Source: Hyunsoonleella ulvae (GTDB lineage Bacteria > Bacteroidota > Bacteroidia > Flavobacteriales > Flavobacteriaceae). Taken from it: 64,000 nucleotides of DNA. Each line of letters starts with the position of its first letter. Positions within the stretch are counted from its first letter, which is position 1. Where the stretch lies: NCBI RefSeq assembly GCF_016827605.1, contig NZ_JAEPJQ010000006.1, forward strand, positions 205,955 to 269,954, given 5' to 3'. Positions 44,570 to 56,100 of this stretch are shown here, piece after piece. The notes under the pieces were generated by a model, which searched no databases, was not told the DNA's origin, and saw nothing but the letters and a program-made list of their open reading frames with translations. A program made the position numbers and the translations under genes.

Positions 44570-45889
44570 ATGAAAAAAATAACTCAAATTCTCTTGGTGT
44601 CTTTGATAACCTTTGGTTGTTTTGCGCAACAGGAAAAAGGCATTATTGGAGAAAATAATTGGTTAAACAATTGGACCCAGTTTCAATCAAATAAAATTGA
44701 TTATGGCGAGCCCACACAAATACTGGCTGGAACTATTAAGGAGAATACTACATTAAAAAAGGGAGAGGTCTATTTACTTTTAGGAAGTGTTTTTGTAGCC
44801 CCAAGTGTAACTTTAACCATAGAGCCAGGTTCTGTGATTCTTGGAGATTATAAGACTGTGGGATCTTTGACTATTTCTAGAGGTGCTAAAATTTTGGCGG
44901 AAGGTAGAGCTACGGACCCCATTATTTTTACTTCAAATAGAAGTGTTAAAAGAGCTGGAGATTGGGGAGGTGTAATGCTTCTGGGAGACGCCCCAATAAA
45001 TAGATACGGTTCAGGTTCTGTGGCATCGTTTTACCCAAACCTTAGCCCTTCAGATTACGCTAACACTAATTACGGAGGAGACGAAGTATTAGGTGCTTCA
45101 GGAATCATACGATATGTTCGTATAGAATATGCAGGTAAGCGTGTATCTCAAGATACCTATTTTAATGGACTTTTACTCGCTAGTGTTGGAGCAGGTACCG
45201 AGGTAGACCACATTATGGTTAGTAACGTTGAAGAGGATGGGTTTGAAATTTGGGGGGGGAATCTTTCTTTGTCAAATTTAGTGTCATACAAAACAAAGGG
45301 AACAGATTTTAAATTTAATTATGGTACTTCATCTATAATATCCAATTCATTAGCAGTTAGATCACCTTATGCCTCTAACGGTAGTGGAGACAGATGCTTA
45401 CAAGTGCTTTCATACCATAAAAAAGAAGAGGTAGATTTTCAAAAGAGTCAAACATCAATAGAAGCTACAAACTTAACGTTTTTAAATACCAGTAAAGATT
45501 TAAAGTCTGCAATTAAAATGAATTTAGTTCATGAGGCTATTTATGTAGGGGTTGATGCCAAATTAAATATGTCTAAAAGTGTGATCTCTGGTTTTAATCC
45601 AGCAGTGATTTTAGATCAAAATATTTATGTCAATCAGGACAATCTAGAAAAAATTAAGTTCAAGGAGATGTACTTTAATAATTGTAATGGTAACATTTTT
45701 GTTGAGAACAATAGTAATAATGATGATTTAGAAAACTGGTACGGAAACAGAGCTTTTTTTAATGTCTATTCCAAGAGTAATAATACAGAAACTTTTATTG
45801 CGTCTGATAATTATAAACGACCAGATTTTAGGCTTAGAATAAATAAAATCATAGCATCTAATGTTGATAAGGATGCATTGGATGACTAA
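44570..45889 (+). CDS. Secreted parallel beta-helix surface protein
   Basis: The 439-residue protein has a signal peptide ending FGCFAQ. The mature part looks like a right-handed beta-helix: VTLTIEPGSVILGDYKTVGSLTISRGAKILAEG, RAGDWGGVMLLGDAPINRYGSG and GGDEVLGASGIIRYVRIEYAG are typical of the T9SS-associated beta-helix proteins in Bacteroidota. No type A or type B sorting domain is visible at the C-terminus, which ends in IASNVDKDALDD. It is the first gene of the plus-strand surface block and may be a subunit or anchor for the adhesins that follow. Confidence 0.7.
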   Translation: MKKITQILLVSLITFGCFAQQEKGIIGENNWLNNWTQFQSNKIDYGEPTQILAGTIKENTTLKKGEVYLLLGSVFVAPSVTLTIEPGSVILGDYKTVGSLTISRGAKILAEGRATDPIIFTSNRSVKRAGDWGGVMLLGDAPINRYGSGSVASFYPNLSPSDYANTNYGGDEVLGASGIIRYVRIEYAGKRVSQDTYFNGLLLASVGAGTEVDHIMVSNVEEDGFEIWGGNLSLSNLVSYKTKGTDFKFNYGTSSIISNSLAVRSPYASNGSGDRCLQVLSYHKKEEVDFQKSQTSIEATNLTFLNTSKDLKSAIKMNLVHEAIYVGVDAKLNMSKSVISGFNPAVILDQNIYVNQDNLEKIKFKEMYFNNCNGNIFVENNSNNDDLENWYGNRAFFNVYSKSNNTETFIASDNYKRPDFRLRINKIIASNVDKDALDD

Positions 45890-46006
45890 AAAAAATATTA
45901 ATCGATAATTTATATGGTATAACTCTAGGCATTTAATCTCAAACACATCCAAAGCTTATATGGGTGCAATTTAATTCCTAGGGGTTTTATTAAACGATAG
46001 AACTGC

Positions 46007-47446
46007 ATGCGGAATTTTACTTTTTTTACTTTTTTTATTTTCTTGCTATGGGCTAGTTCTGCCTTAAAAGCGCAGATAGTTATAAGTAAGCCCAATTTAG
46101 GGTTTACACAAGCGTGCGCCAGTTCTTCTTTTAACACATATGATGTTACGTTTTCATTTTCTCCAGTGGAAAATTTAGGAACATCAAACAGATTTATTAT
46201 AGAATTATCTGATGAAAATGGTAGTTTTTCTAATGCTACAATTGTATTTTCATCAATAGAAGGTAGTGTGACTACATCTCCTGCTACTTTAAGCTTTTCA
46301 ATACCAAATGATACTGCAGGGGAAGGATACAAATTAAGGGTAAAAAGTACGTCTCCTCAAGCTACTAGTAGTGCCTCAAATGCATTTGCTGCTTATTATA
46401 AAATTCAGGACAGTCCATTTACTATCAATAATTTGATAGACACTGGGGTGTTTTGTTCGGGTGGAAGCTACTTGCTCACAATTGACAACCCGGGAGACGC
46501 CATGAACGATTCCCCATTGCAATATCCTAGCTTAACTTTTAATTGGTACAAAGAAACTGGTCCTACAACATCAGTATTTATAGCATCAGGCGAGAGTTTA
46601 GAGGTAAATACAGAGGGGACATATTTTGTTGAAACCAATTATGGGACATGTACATCAGATTCGTTTTCAAATAGAGTAGCTGTAAGTGAAGCATCTTCGG
46701 GTACAACATCATCTTCTATCAGTTCCAGTTTAGGTAACCCCTATTGTCAAGCAAATGGTCCTACAACCTTAAGCGCTATTAACGGCACATCTTATCAATG
46801 GTTTAAAGATGGAAAAGAGATTGATGGTGCTACAAGTCAGATGTATGAAACCAATGAAGCCGGTAAGTATGAGGTAAGGGTAGATTTGGATGATTGTACT
46901 ACATCCGCTTCTATAGATTTAATTAATATAGATTTTACGAGCGAGATAGATGCCGATGAAGACAACATTTTAGAATCAGGAGAAAGATTAATGGTAAATG
47001 TTACAACATCAGCAAGTAATCCAGTATTCGAATGGTATTTAAATGATATTCGTATTACGGGGGCTGATGAAAGTAATTATGAAGTTACAGAACAAGGAAA
47101 TTATAAAGTAAATATTACACAAACCCAAGGCTGTAATGCAACACAAGTAATAAGCTTTAAAGTTACAGAACCATTTCCAGATGTTGCAAATATACCTAAT
47201 GTAATTACACCAAATGGAGATGGTATCAACGATACATGGGTAATACCACAGGCATTTGTAAGTGGAACAAATACAGAAGTTACATTAATAAGTGCCCAAG
47301 GTAAAGTAGTATTAAGTACAAATAACTATCAAAATAATTGGCCTGAAAATGAATTAAATGATAAAGGTGTAAATCCAGTATACTATTACATTATAAAAAC
47401 CTCAAATCAAAATATAAAAAAAGGGTCCATTACGGTTCTAAGGTAA
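46007..47446 (+). CDS. T9SS type B sorting domain protein with Ig-like domains
   Basis: The 479-residue protein has a signal peptide (ending SSALKAQ). Ig-like modules follow with the pattern YQWFKDGKEIDGATSQMYETNEAGKYEVRVD and FEWYLNDIRITGADESNYEVTEQGNYKVNI. The last ~85 residues are the gliding-motility-associated C-terminal domain (NVITPNGDGINDTWVIP, about residue 396, then PVYYYIIKT). This sorts the protein through the type IX secretion system and links it to a PorP/SprF partner. The next gene, 2 bp away, encodes such a partner. Confidence 0.9.
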   Translation: MRNFTFFTFFIFLLWASSALKAQIVISKPNLGFTQACASSSFNTYDVTFSFSPVENLGTSNRFIIELSDENGSFSNATIVFSSIEGSVTTSPATLSFSIPNDTAGEGYKLRVKSTSPQATSSASNAFAAYYKIQDSPFTINNLIDTGVFCSGGSYLLTIDNPGDAMNDSPLQYPSLTFNWYKETGPTTSVFIASGESLEVNTEGTYFVETNYGTCTSDSFSNRVAVSEASSGTTSSSISSSLGNPYCQANGPTTLSAINGTSYQWFKDGKEIDGATSQMYETNEAGKYEVRVDLDDCTTSASIDLINIDFTSEIDADEDNILESGERLMVNVTTSASNPVFEWYLNDIRITGADESNYEVTEQGNYKVNITQTQGCNATQVISFKVTEPFPDVANIPNVITPNGDGINDTWVIPQAFVSGTNTEVTLISAQGKVVLSTNNYQNNWPENELNDKGVNPVYYYIIKTSNQNIKKGSITVLR

Positions 47447-47447
47447 A

Positions 47448-50033
47448 ATGAATAAATATCTATTATATATGTTTCTAGCAATATGTTCTATTCAGCAATT
47501 TCATTCTCAAGAGAGCAATGGTATTGTTGCGTTGGCATTACCCGTTAGAAACTCTTTAAAGTTTAATAGATATGCTATTAACCCAACCTTTAGTTTTGTA
47601 AGGGAGCAAAATAAGTATATAAGTTTTACCAATAAAAGACAGTGGGCTCAATTTAGTGATGCGCCGCAGTCTTATTTATTTAGTTATTCAGGTCGTTTTT
47701 CAGAAAATATTGGAGCGGGTGTTGGTTTATTTCAGCAAAATTTTGGTGTTTTAACCACCTTTGGAGGGATTTTAAACTTCGCCTACAATGCAAATATAGG
47801 TAGAGAAAGCAATTTAACTTTTGGATTGAATATTGGAGCTTACCAAAGTGGATTGAATCAAGGCAGGGTAGTTGTTAATACACCAGATCCATCCCTACAG
47901 AATGTACCATCTAATTTTTTAATAACAGTAAATCCTGGTATAAATTATGGTACAGATTTTTTCGATTTTGGTGTATCCATAAACAATTTAGTATCCTATA
48001 ATTTAAGTGAATCCCAGATCATAGAAGAGAATCCAGAACAAGGACTTCAGGCACATGTAATGTACACGGGTTATATGAATTCAAGAGGCTTTTTTGACAA
48101 TAGTAGGTTTTCTACATTAATAAGAAGTGAGTTTAAGAAAGACCAAACAGTTATTTCAGGACTTGCAATGCTAAATATTCCAAAAGGTGTATGGGCACAA
48201 GCAGGTTATAATACGTTATATGGAGCATCAGTAGGTGTAGGCATCAACGTTACAAATAATATTGCAATTGAATATAACTATGAGCAATCTATGGGCGATT
48301 TTTCAGAATTTGGAAGTTCTCATGAAATTACCTTAGCCTATCGCTTCAACAAAAACTATAGGTATAATTATGGAGATGATGATGAGGAACAATCGGTATT
48401 TAATTCCACAAAAAAGAGAAGAAAACGTAATAACCTAACCGACGAAGATCGTGCGAGAATAGCAGAACGAAGAGCAAGAATTGCAGCAGAGAGATTAGAA
48501 GAAGCCAAAGCTAAAGAGGAACAAGCGGATGCAAAAATTGAACAATCTGAAGTTTCAGAGGTAAAAAAAGTAGAAAACAGTAATACGAATGTAGCTAAAG
48601 ATGAGATAAAGGAAAAAACTGTTATAGATGAACAAGAGAAGTTACAACAGGAATTAGAACGACAAAGAAAATTAGAAGAAGCTAGATTAAAAGCAGAAGA
48701 GGAAAAACGATTACGAGAAGAGCAGGAGAGAAAAAGAATAATAGAAGAAGAAGCGCGTAAAAAGAAGGAAGCAGAAAGATTGAAAGCAGAAGCTATGGCT
48801 AGAGCTAAGGCAGAAGCAATAGAAAAAGCTAAAATTGAAGAGGCAAGATTGAAGTTGGAAGCTGAGAAAAAAGCAGAGGAGGAGAGAAAGTTACGAGAAG
48901 AGCAGGAGAGAAAAAGAATAATAGAAGAAGCGGCACGTAAAAAAGAGGAAGCTGAAAGATTAGAAGCAGAAGCTATCGCCAAAGCTAAGGCAGAGGCTAT
49001 AGAAAAAGCTAAGATTGAAGAGGAGAAACGCAAAGCCCTAGAAGTAGAACAATTACAACAAGAAGCAGAGAGAAAAAGAAAAGAAGAAGAAGCGAGATTG
49101 AAGTTGGAAGCAGAAGAGAATGATGAAACTATTATAGAACAAGAAGATATTCCTGTGGCAAATGATGAAGCATCTAAAACAATGAATGCTTTAGTAAGTG
49201 AAACTAATGCAGCTAAAAAAACTCAGGATGAATTAATGAAACGATTCTCTGAAAAAATTGCTATAAAGCAAAAAGATTTAGATGATTTAAAAGAAGAAAA
49301 CGATTTAAGTGAAAAAGGAATTTATCTAGAGCCAAAACCTTTTAAAAGTTTAACGGAAGAAAATCAGGAGCTTGAAAAGATTAAGGATGAAATAGATAAG
49401 ACGCTTGAAGAACAAAAAATAAAGATTATCGAGCTAGAAACAATGTATTTAAAGCGTAAGAGAAAAGTTAGGGATAAAAATGACCCAGTAAATGAATTTT
49501 ACCAAAATGCCCTAGAACGATTAAAATCTGAACAAGAGCATTTATTGAGCGCTAAAAGAGATTTGATATTGAATTTAGAACAAATAAAAGAAGCTACAGA
49601 TTTCGAAAGAAAGAGAAGAATACGTCGTGCAGCTTATGATAATCAACAAGATAGATATAATAAAGATAAGGCTACTCTTGCTAGAATTAAAAAGTTTACT
49701 GATGAAAGGGCTGTACCATTACAAGAGGAAGATTTCGATTTTGGAGAAGAACAAACCAAGAATATTCAAATTGTTAAAAATGTATTGAATGAAGAGCCTG
49801 GTTACTATATAGTTATTGCAGTACATAACAGTGTAGAGAAACGTGATGATTTTGTAACTAAAGTGGTGGCATCAGGAGAGAAGAATATAAACTTTTTCTT
49901 TGATGTAAACACCAATAAATATTTTATATACTATGAAAAGTTTAATTCAATAAACCAAGCTAAAAATGCTTTAAGCCAAAAAGGAAGTAAACCGTATAAT
50001 GCTAAAATGTCCCTTGTTAAAATTGATAATTAG
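47448..50033 (+). CDS. PorP/SprF-family protein fused to a coiled coil and a SPOR-like domain
   Basis: The 861-residue protein has three parts. A signal (ending FHSQ) and a PorP/SprF-type 14-strand-like beta-barrel cover residues 1-305 (FAYNANIGRESNLTFGLNIGAY, IAIEYNYEQSMGDFSEFGSSHEI). Residues 315-760 are a very long Glu/Lys/Arg/Ala-rich coiled coil with a 60-residue unit repeated in tandem (RLREEQERKRIIEE and KLREEQERKRIIEE). The last ~80 residues resemble a SPOR domain (GYYIVIAVHNSVEKRDDFV, KYFIYYEKFNSINQAKNAL). A normal PorP/SprF protein ends after the barrel. The tail would reach into the periplasm and could touch peptidoglycan, tying the adhesin attachment site to the cell wall. Confidence 0.82.
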   Translation: MNKYLLYMFLAICSIQQFHSQESNGIVALALPVRNSLKFNRYAINPTFSFVREQNKYISFTNKRQWAQFSDAPQSYLFSYSGRFSENIGAGVGLFQQNFGVLTTFGGILNFAYNANIGRESNLTFGLNIGAYQSGLNQGRVVVNTPDPSLQNVPSNFLITVNPGINYGTDFFDFGVSINNLVSYNLSESQIIEENPEQGLQAHVMYTGYMNSRGFFDNSRFSTLIRSEFKKDQTVISGLAMLNIPKGVWAQAGYNTLYGASVGVGINVTNNIAIEYNYEQSMGDFSEFGSSHEITLAYRFNKNYRYNYGDDDEEQSVFNSTKKRRKRNNLTDEDRARIAERRARIAAERLEEAKAKEEQADAKIEQSEVSEVKKVENSNTNVAKDEIKEKTVIDEQEKLQQELERQRKLEEARLKAEEEKRLREEQERKRIIEEEARKKKEAERLKAEAMARAKAEAIEKAKIEEARLKLEAEKKAEEERKLREEQERKRIIEEAARKKEEAERLEAEAIAKAKAEAIEKAKIEEEKRKALEVEQLQQEAERKRKEEEARLKLEAEENDETIIEQEDIPVANDEASKTMNALVSETNAAKKTQDELMKRFSEKIAIKQKDLDDLKEENDLSEKGIYLEPKPFKSLTEENQELEKIKDEIDKTLEEQKIKIIELETMYLKRKRKVRDKNDPVNEFYQNALERLKSEQEHLLSAKRDLILNLEQIKEATDFERKRRIRRAAYDNQQDRYNKDKATLARIKKFTDERAVPLQEEDFDFGEEQTKNIQIVKNVLNEEPGYYIVIAVHNSVEKRDDFVTKVVASGEKNINFFFDVNTNKYFIYYEKFNSINQAKNALSQKGSKPYNAKMSLVKIDN
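48711..49030 (+). repeat. Tandem 180-bp duplication in the coiled-coil coding region
   Basis: The 40-nt segment starting at 48711 recurs at 48891 almost without change, an offset of exactly 180 bp (60 codons). Similarity continues through the whole unit, up to the AIEKAKIEE codons near 48830 and 49010. The duplication keeps the heptad phase only approximately. It lies inside the PorP/SprF fusion gene. Confidence 0.85.
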
Positions 50034-50104
50034 AAGAATTAGATAAACAACTGATTGCTATTTCTCTCAATCCCAAATGAACTGAAATAGAAAAACTAAC
50101 AACT

Positions 50105-53100
50105 ATGAAAACACCTACTTATGTAAACACCTACATTTTTGCTTTAATGCTCTTAATGGGTATGCAGTGTTTTGCACAAAATCTAGTACCTTTTTCACCA
50201 AGATATGACGAGGCCATTAAGGGTGATATGCTTTTGATTGGGAATAGTAATGTAGGATTACATGTTACCAATCCCTATAATGGAAGCGATACGAATGATA
50301 GGGTTAATGCTGCAGTTTATGTAGATATTGATAGCGACCCTACAACATTTAACTCTAGTACTGCGGATTTAGACGTACCAAGCGATACCAACTGTTATCA
50401 AATTGTATATGCAGGATTGTATTGGAGTGCCGTAGTTAATGGTGCTGAACCAATATCAGATATTAAATTTAGAGTACCTGGAAGTGCGGCTTATCAAGAT
50501 ATAACCGGCACACAGATATATTTTCAGAATGCTGCGAATAATAATAACTCAAACACTTATGTTTATTATCACGATGTAACCGATATTCTTACTGCACTAC
50601 CTAACCCAGAAGGGACCTATGGTGTAGCTAATATATCGTCGTTAGTAGGGGCAAAACCCAATTCTGAAGGGCTTTCGGCAGGTTGGTCTCTTTTCGTTAT
50701 TTATGAAGATCCGTTATTACCGAGTAAATATATCACATCTTTTGATGGCTTTACAAAAATTACAAGTGCCATAAACGAAACCTTTCCTGTTTCTGGTTTC
50801 CAAACCATTCCAGTGGGGCCAGTTCGTGCTAAATTCGCATTTAGTACCATTGAAGGTGATAGACGCTATACAGGTGATTATTTAGAATTAAATGGAAGTG
50901 TTATAGATGCTACAGATAACTCAGGAACAGTAATACGTCCAGGGAATAACTTTTTTAACAGTACCGTATCTATTATTGATCCCGTTACCAATACGCCAGA
51001 ATTATTTTTTGATAGAAACCCAGCAGGAACCAATACATTAGGATTTGATGCGGGAATTATCAACATACCAAATGCTGGTAATACGTTAATAGGCAATGGA
51101 GATACCACCGCAACCATTAGTTTGGGGAGTAATTTGGATATATATTACTACTATTTCAGTGCTTTTGCCATAGAGATTATTGCTCCAAACATTGTATTAA
51201 CCAAAATTGTTGAAGACGAATTTGGTACAAATATAGAAGGTCAAGAAGTAGACCTAGGTGATGAGCTAAACTATGTGATTGGTTTTGAAAATACCGGTAA
51301 TGATGATGCTACTAATCTTACTATTCGAGATGTTTTACCAACAAATATCGTATTTAATTATCCAGCAGATATAGTTTCGTTACCTACTGGTGTGACAGTG
51401 CAAAGTTATGATGCAGCAACAAGGGAAATTGTATTTAGTGTAGACCGTACAATTGTGGAACAAAATGATCCCGTACAATCCATCCGATTTAGGGTAACGG
51501 TGGTTTCAGATTGTAGTTTATTAACTGATGCATGTTCAAATATTATTGATAATCAGGCTTATTCCACATATCAAGGAACTATAAACCCAGATTTTACAAT
51601 ATCAGATGACCCTAGTTACAATAGTAATACAGGATGTTTAATAACACCAAGAGCTACTAATTTTTTAGCAGATTTAAATTGTACATTTGATGAAAATGTA
51701 GTGCTGTGTGGAGACTCAACAACCTTAACAGCAGCCAATGGTTACGACTCATATACATGGTCAACAAGTCCAAGCGGTACACCGGTAATCGGAACAGGAC
51801 AATCTATCACGGTTACGTCAACAGGTACGTATTATGTATACAATGCGGCTACAGCACCATGTCAATCCATAACACAACAATTTGATGTTACACTTTTCGG
51901 GTCTAATGTTACAAATCCAGTAATACCTTATGCTGATGAGGTAGTAATATGTCCTAATGATGGCAAGGAATTACCAAATATCTTTTTGTGTGGCGCAAAC
52001 GATTCAAGATTTATTCAAACCAATATCACGGATACGTCTTCAATGATATGGGAAGTTTTAGATGAATCTAGCTGTACAGCAGTTTTAAACCAAGATTGTG
52101 CGAATGAAAGTGATACTTGTACATGGAATCAAGTCGCAACAGGAGCAAATTACACTGCTGATACTGCAGGTCAATACAGATTAACGTTAAATTATGATGG
52201 CGGGTGTTTCAATCAGTTTTACTTCAATGTTTATGAAAATTTATTAGTACCTAATGTTACGTCTCAAGATATTATTTGTACTACACCAGGAGAGATAGTA
52301 GTAGGTGGCGTGCCAAGTGGTTATGAGTATAGTATAGATGGCGTGAACTACCAAGTGAGTAATACATTTGTTGTAAATACATCAGGGATTTATACTGTGT
52401 ATATAAGACAATTAGGGGTTACACCTAACCCTTGTATTTTTACAGTTCCGGATGTTCAAATTAGGGAACGGGATTTTAATGTACAAACCACAGTTACACA
52501 ACCTATATGCTATGGCGAATTAGGAAGCGTAGTGGTAGCTGCAAATGATGTTCGTCCACAGTATTTCTTTTCAATCTCTGATGGAGCAACATTAATAAAT
52601 AGTGTTGGTCCGATTGTAGACGACAATTATACTTTTGAAAACCTAAACCCCGGAATATACACGATAAATGTTTCAACTGAAGATGGATGTACATTTACTG
52701 GGGACATTGAATTTATTGAACCACCAATACTCGAAGCAACCTCGGCAATAACTAAACCCATAACATGTACTGATGGAGAAATTACAGTGTACCCTACGGG
52801 AGGAACACCACCGTATTATTATTTTATAAATGGAAGTTCAACATTTCAAAGTACTCCAATAATCAATGCCCCTTCAGCAGCAACATATACGATTAGAGTA
52901 GTTGATTTTAATAATTGTGAAGTAGAGACAACCATTTCTATAGGTGCCACTCCAGAACCAGATTTCACAGTTGCCCAAACCGATATTTTATGTTCTGATG
53001 ATCCAGATAGTGGAACCATTACAGTTAACGTTACCAATCCAAATGGTAATACATTACGTTACAGTATAGATGGAGGAACCACTTACCAAAATTCTCCAAA

Positions 53101-56100
53101 CTTTACAAACCTAATAGCTGGAGATTATGATGTAATCGTAGAGTATACATTTGGTACCGATGTTTGTACAACTACACCGCAAACAGTTACCATAACTGCC
53201 GCAACTGCAATAAATGGAACTGTATCCCTAACTACACCATACACTTGTACAACTAGTGGTGTTATAACAGTTTCGGGAACAACAGGAGGAGCACCACCAT
53301 ATGAGTATAGTATTGATGGTTTGAATTTTCAATCAGGAACAACATTTACAGGATTAACAGGCGGTACTTATACGGTTACGGTAAGAGATGCAAACGTATG
53401 TACATTTGTATCTGCACCAATAACCATAGATGCGTTAAATCCACCTACAGATTTAAGTTTTGGTAGCACGCCAATAACATGTCCGGCAAATACTTCAGAT
53501 ATTACTATTACAGCTACAAATGGAGTAGCTCCTTTAGAATATCAAATAATTGCCCCAACAAGTGCAATAACAGCTTATCAACCGTCAAATATATTTGCGG
53601 GATTAGCTCCAGGCACATATACATTTCAAGTAAGGGATGCAAATGAATGTACTTATGCTGAGACATATACTATTAACCCTTTACCACCATTAACAGTAGG
53701 AACGGTAATAACTAAGAATTTAGACTGTACAGCATCTCCAGATGGAAACATTCAAGGCACAATTTCTGGAGGAGTAGCGCCTTTTACTTATGAAGTTTCA
53801 GTAAATGGAGGCACATATACCAGTTTAGGAACTACAGGTACAACATTCAATTATACAGTAACAGGCGATGGTACGTACCAATTCCAGATAACTGATGCCA
53901 ACAACTGTATAGTAGAATCGGGTGTACAAACAATAAATGCAATTTCACTACCAGAAATTACCTCTGTGACACAAACAGCAGATAATTTATGTCATGGAGA
54001 TGCTAATGCTGCCATTGATATAATCATTAATAATGCAGTTGGAACACCACCATTTGTTATAAATGTTAATAATGATACAACAGGAACAAATTACGGCACG
54101 CTAACATCGGGCTTACCAGCTGGAAATTATACTATTACATTAACAGATGCCAATGCGTGTGAAGACACAGAAACGATTACCATTACCGAACCATCTCCAA
54201 TTAGTGTCACACATAGTTCACTACCTATAACTTGTGATGTTTTAAGTGGAGGTGTATCTAAAGGTTCTGTAATTGTACAAAGTGTTGCAGGGGGAACAGC
54301 ACCTTATAACTATTATGTAACAGGAACAAATGGGTATTCAGCAACAGAATTGAATGCATCAGGAACTACATCAACAACCTTTGATGTAGTAGATTTTGGT
54401 TTGTATCAAATCAATGTAGTTGATGCTAATGGTTGTTCTATTTTAGTTCAAGATGTGTTGGTGGCCTCACCACCAAACGATTTAGATATTTTAGTAAATA
54501 CAACAGTTAATTGTACAACAGGAGGAGAAGCAATAGTAAGTATTGGAACTTCCTTAGTAAGCACAGGACCATTTTTCTTTGATATTTATAGAGGTGTAAT
54601 TCCACCACCGCCTCCAGGAGGAACTTGGGTAGCAGAGGATACACCAGGTAGCCAAACCGCAACATTTACAGGATTATTACCAGGAATTACATATACGTTT
54701 ATAGTGTATGATGACTCAACAGGATGTAGCTACTACGAAACAGCCACAGCATCAATTCCTACAAATTCAACATTAACGGCAACAAGCGTAACTTCCAATA
54801 ATATTACATGTGTAGGAAGCGCTGATGGTAATGTGTCATTTACAATAAATAGTGTTTATGGTGTTGCAACAAATGTAGATTATGAGATTTTCAATTCACT
54901 ATCTATAGTATCCACAGGGATAACAGGATCTGGAGTAGTGCCAGCAGGAGGAAGCTTACCTATTTCTAATTTAGGCGCATTACCATTTGGGACATACTTT
55001 GTTTCTATCACAGAAACATCAGGGCCAAATGCAGGTTGTGGTGTGGTAACCGTACCTTTTAATATTACAGAATCAGCAATAGACTTAAGTATAACAGCAA
55101 CAGTAGATAGAAATGCAAATTGTAATCCTAATTCAGGATTAATAAGTGCAATAGCAAGAGATGGAACACCACCATATACCTATCAAATTACAACATCAAG
55201 TACAGCACCCACAGCAGTAGATCCTGCATGGGCATCTGCAAATACGTTTAATGTTGATGCCAATACCTATTATGTTCACGTAAAAGATGCATATAATTGT
55301 ATAAGAACAACAACAGCAATTGTTTTACCACAAGACCCAGAGCCAGTTATCTCTGCAACATTAAATAATCAGTGTACTGTAGCAGAGGGCGAGTTTGAAA
55401 TTGATGTTGCCTTGACTAGTGCAGGAATAGCACCTTATAGTTATAGTATTGATGGTGGTGCATTTCAAACAAGAACAGCACCGTTTAGTATTTCTAATCT
55501 AGCTTCAGGAACCCATACCATTGAAATTCAAGATGCTAATGGTTGTGGTAATTTAGTATCCATAGATATTGCTCCACCAGTAGACCTAACACCTAGTATA
55601 ACTACATTACCAACCTGTAATAATGACGATGGACAAATTACCATAAACGGAAATGGGGGAACAGGAGTATATACCTATACCATTAGTCCAAATCCAGCAA
55701 GTATTAGTTTAAGTGGAAATGTGTTTTCTGGTGTACCATCTGGAACTTATACCGTAACGGTAACAGATGCCAATACATGTTTTGCAGAAGTAGAAGTTGT
55801 TTTACCAGAAGCTATACCACCTGTGGTAACCACTACTCCAAACGCAGTAACTTGTTTTGGGGATAATACAGGGAGTTTTGAAATTAACGTAAGCGCCTAT
55901 ACAGGCCCATATACTTATGAAGTGTTTGATAGTACTTCTACATCAGTAACAGGTATTGTAAATGCCAATACATCAACAAATCCTGAATTAGTTTCTGGAA
56001 TGTTGGCAGGAACTTACAGTGTAGTTATTACGCAAAATGCAAATCCATTTTGTACCACAACTACTGATGTCATCATTCAATCTCCACCAGAAGCCTTATC

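Noticed and set aside
48368..49033. 221-codon open frame on the minus strand rich in Ser/Ala/Leu
   Set aside because: It is the mirror of the Glu/Lys-rich coiled-coil codons of the PorP/SprF fusion gene. It has no promoter and its composition is fully explained by the antisense of GAA/AAA/GCA codons.
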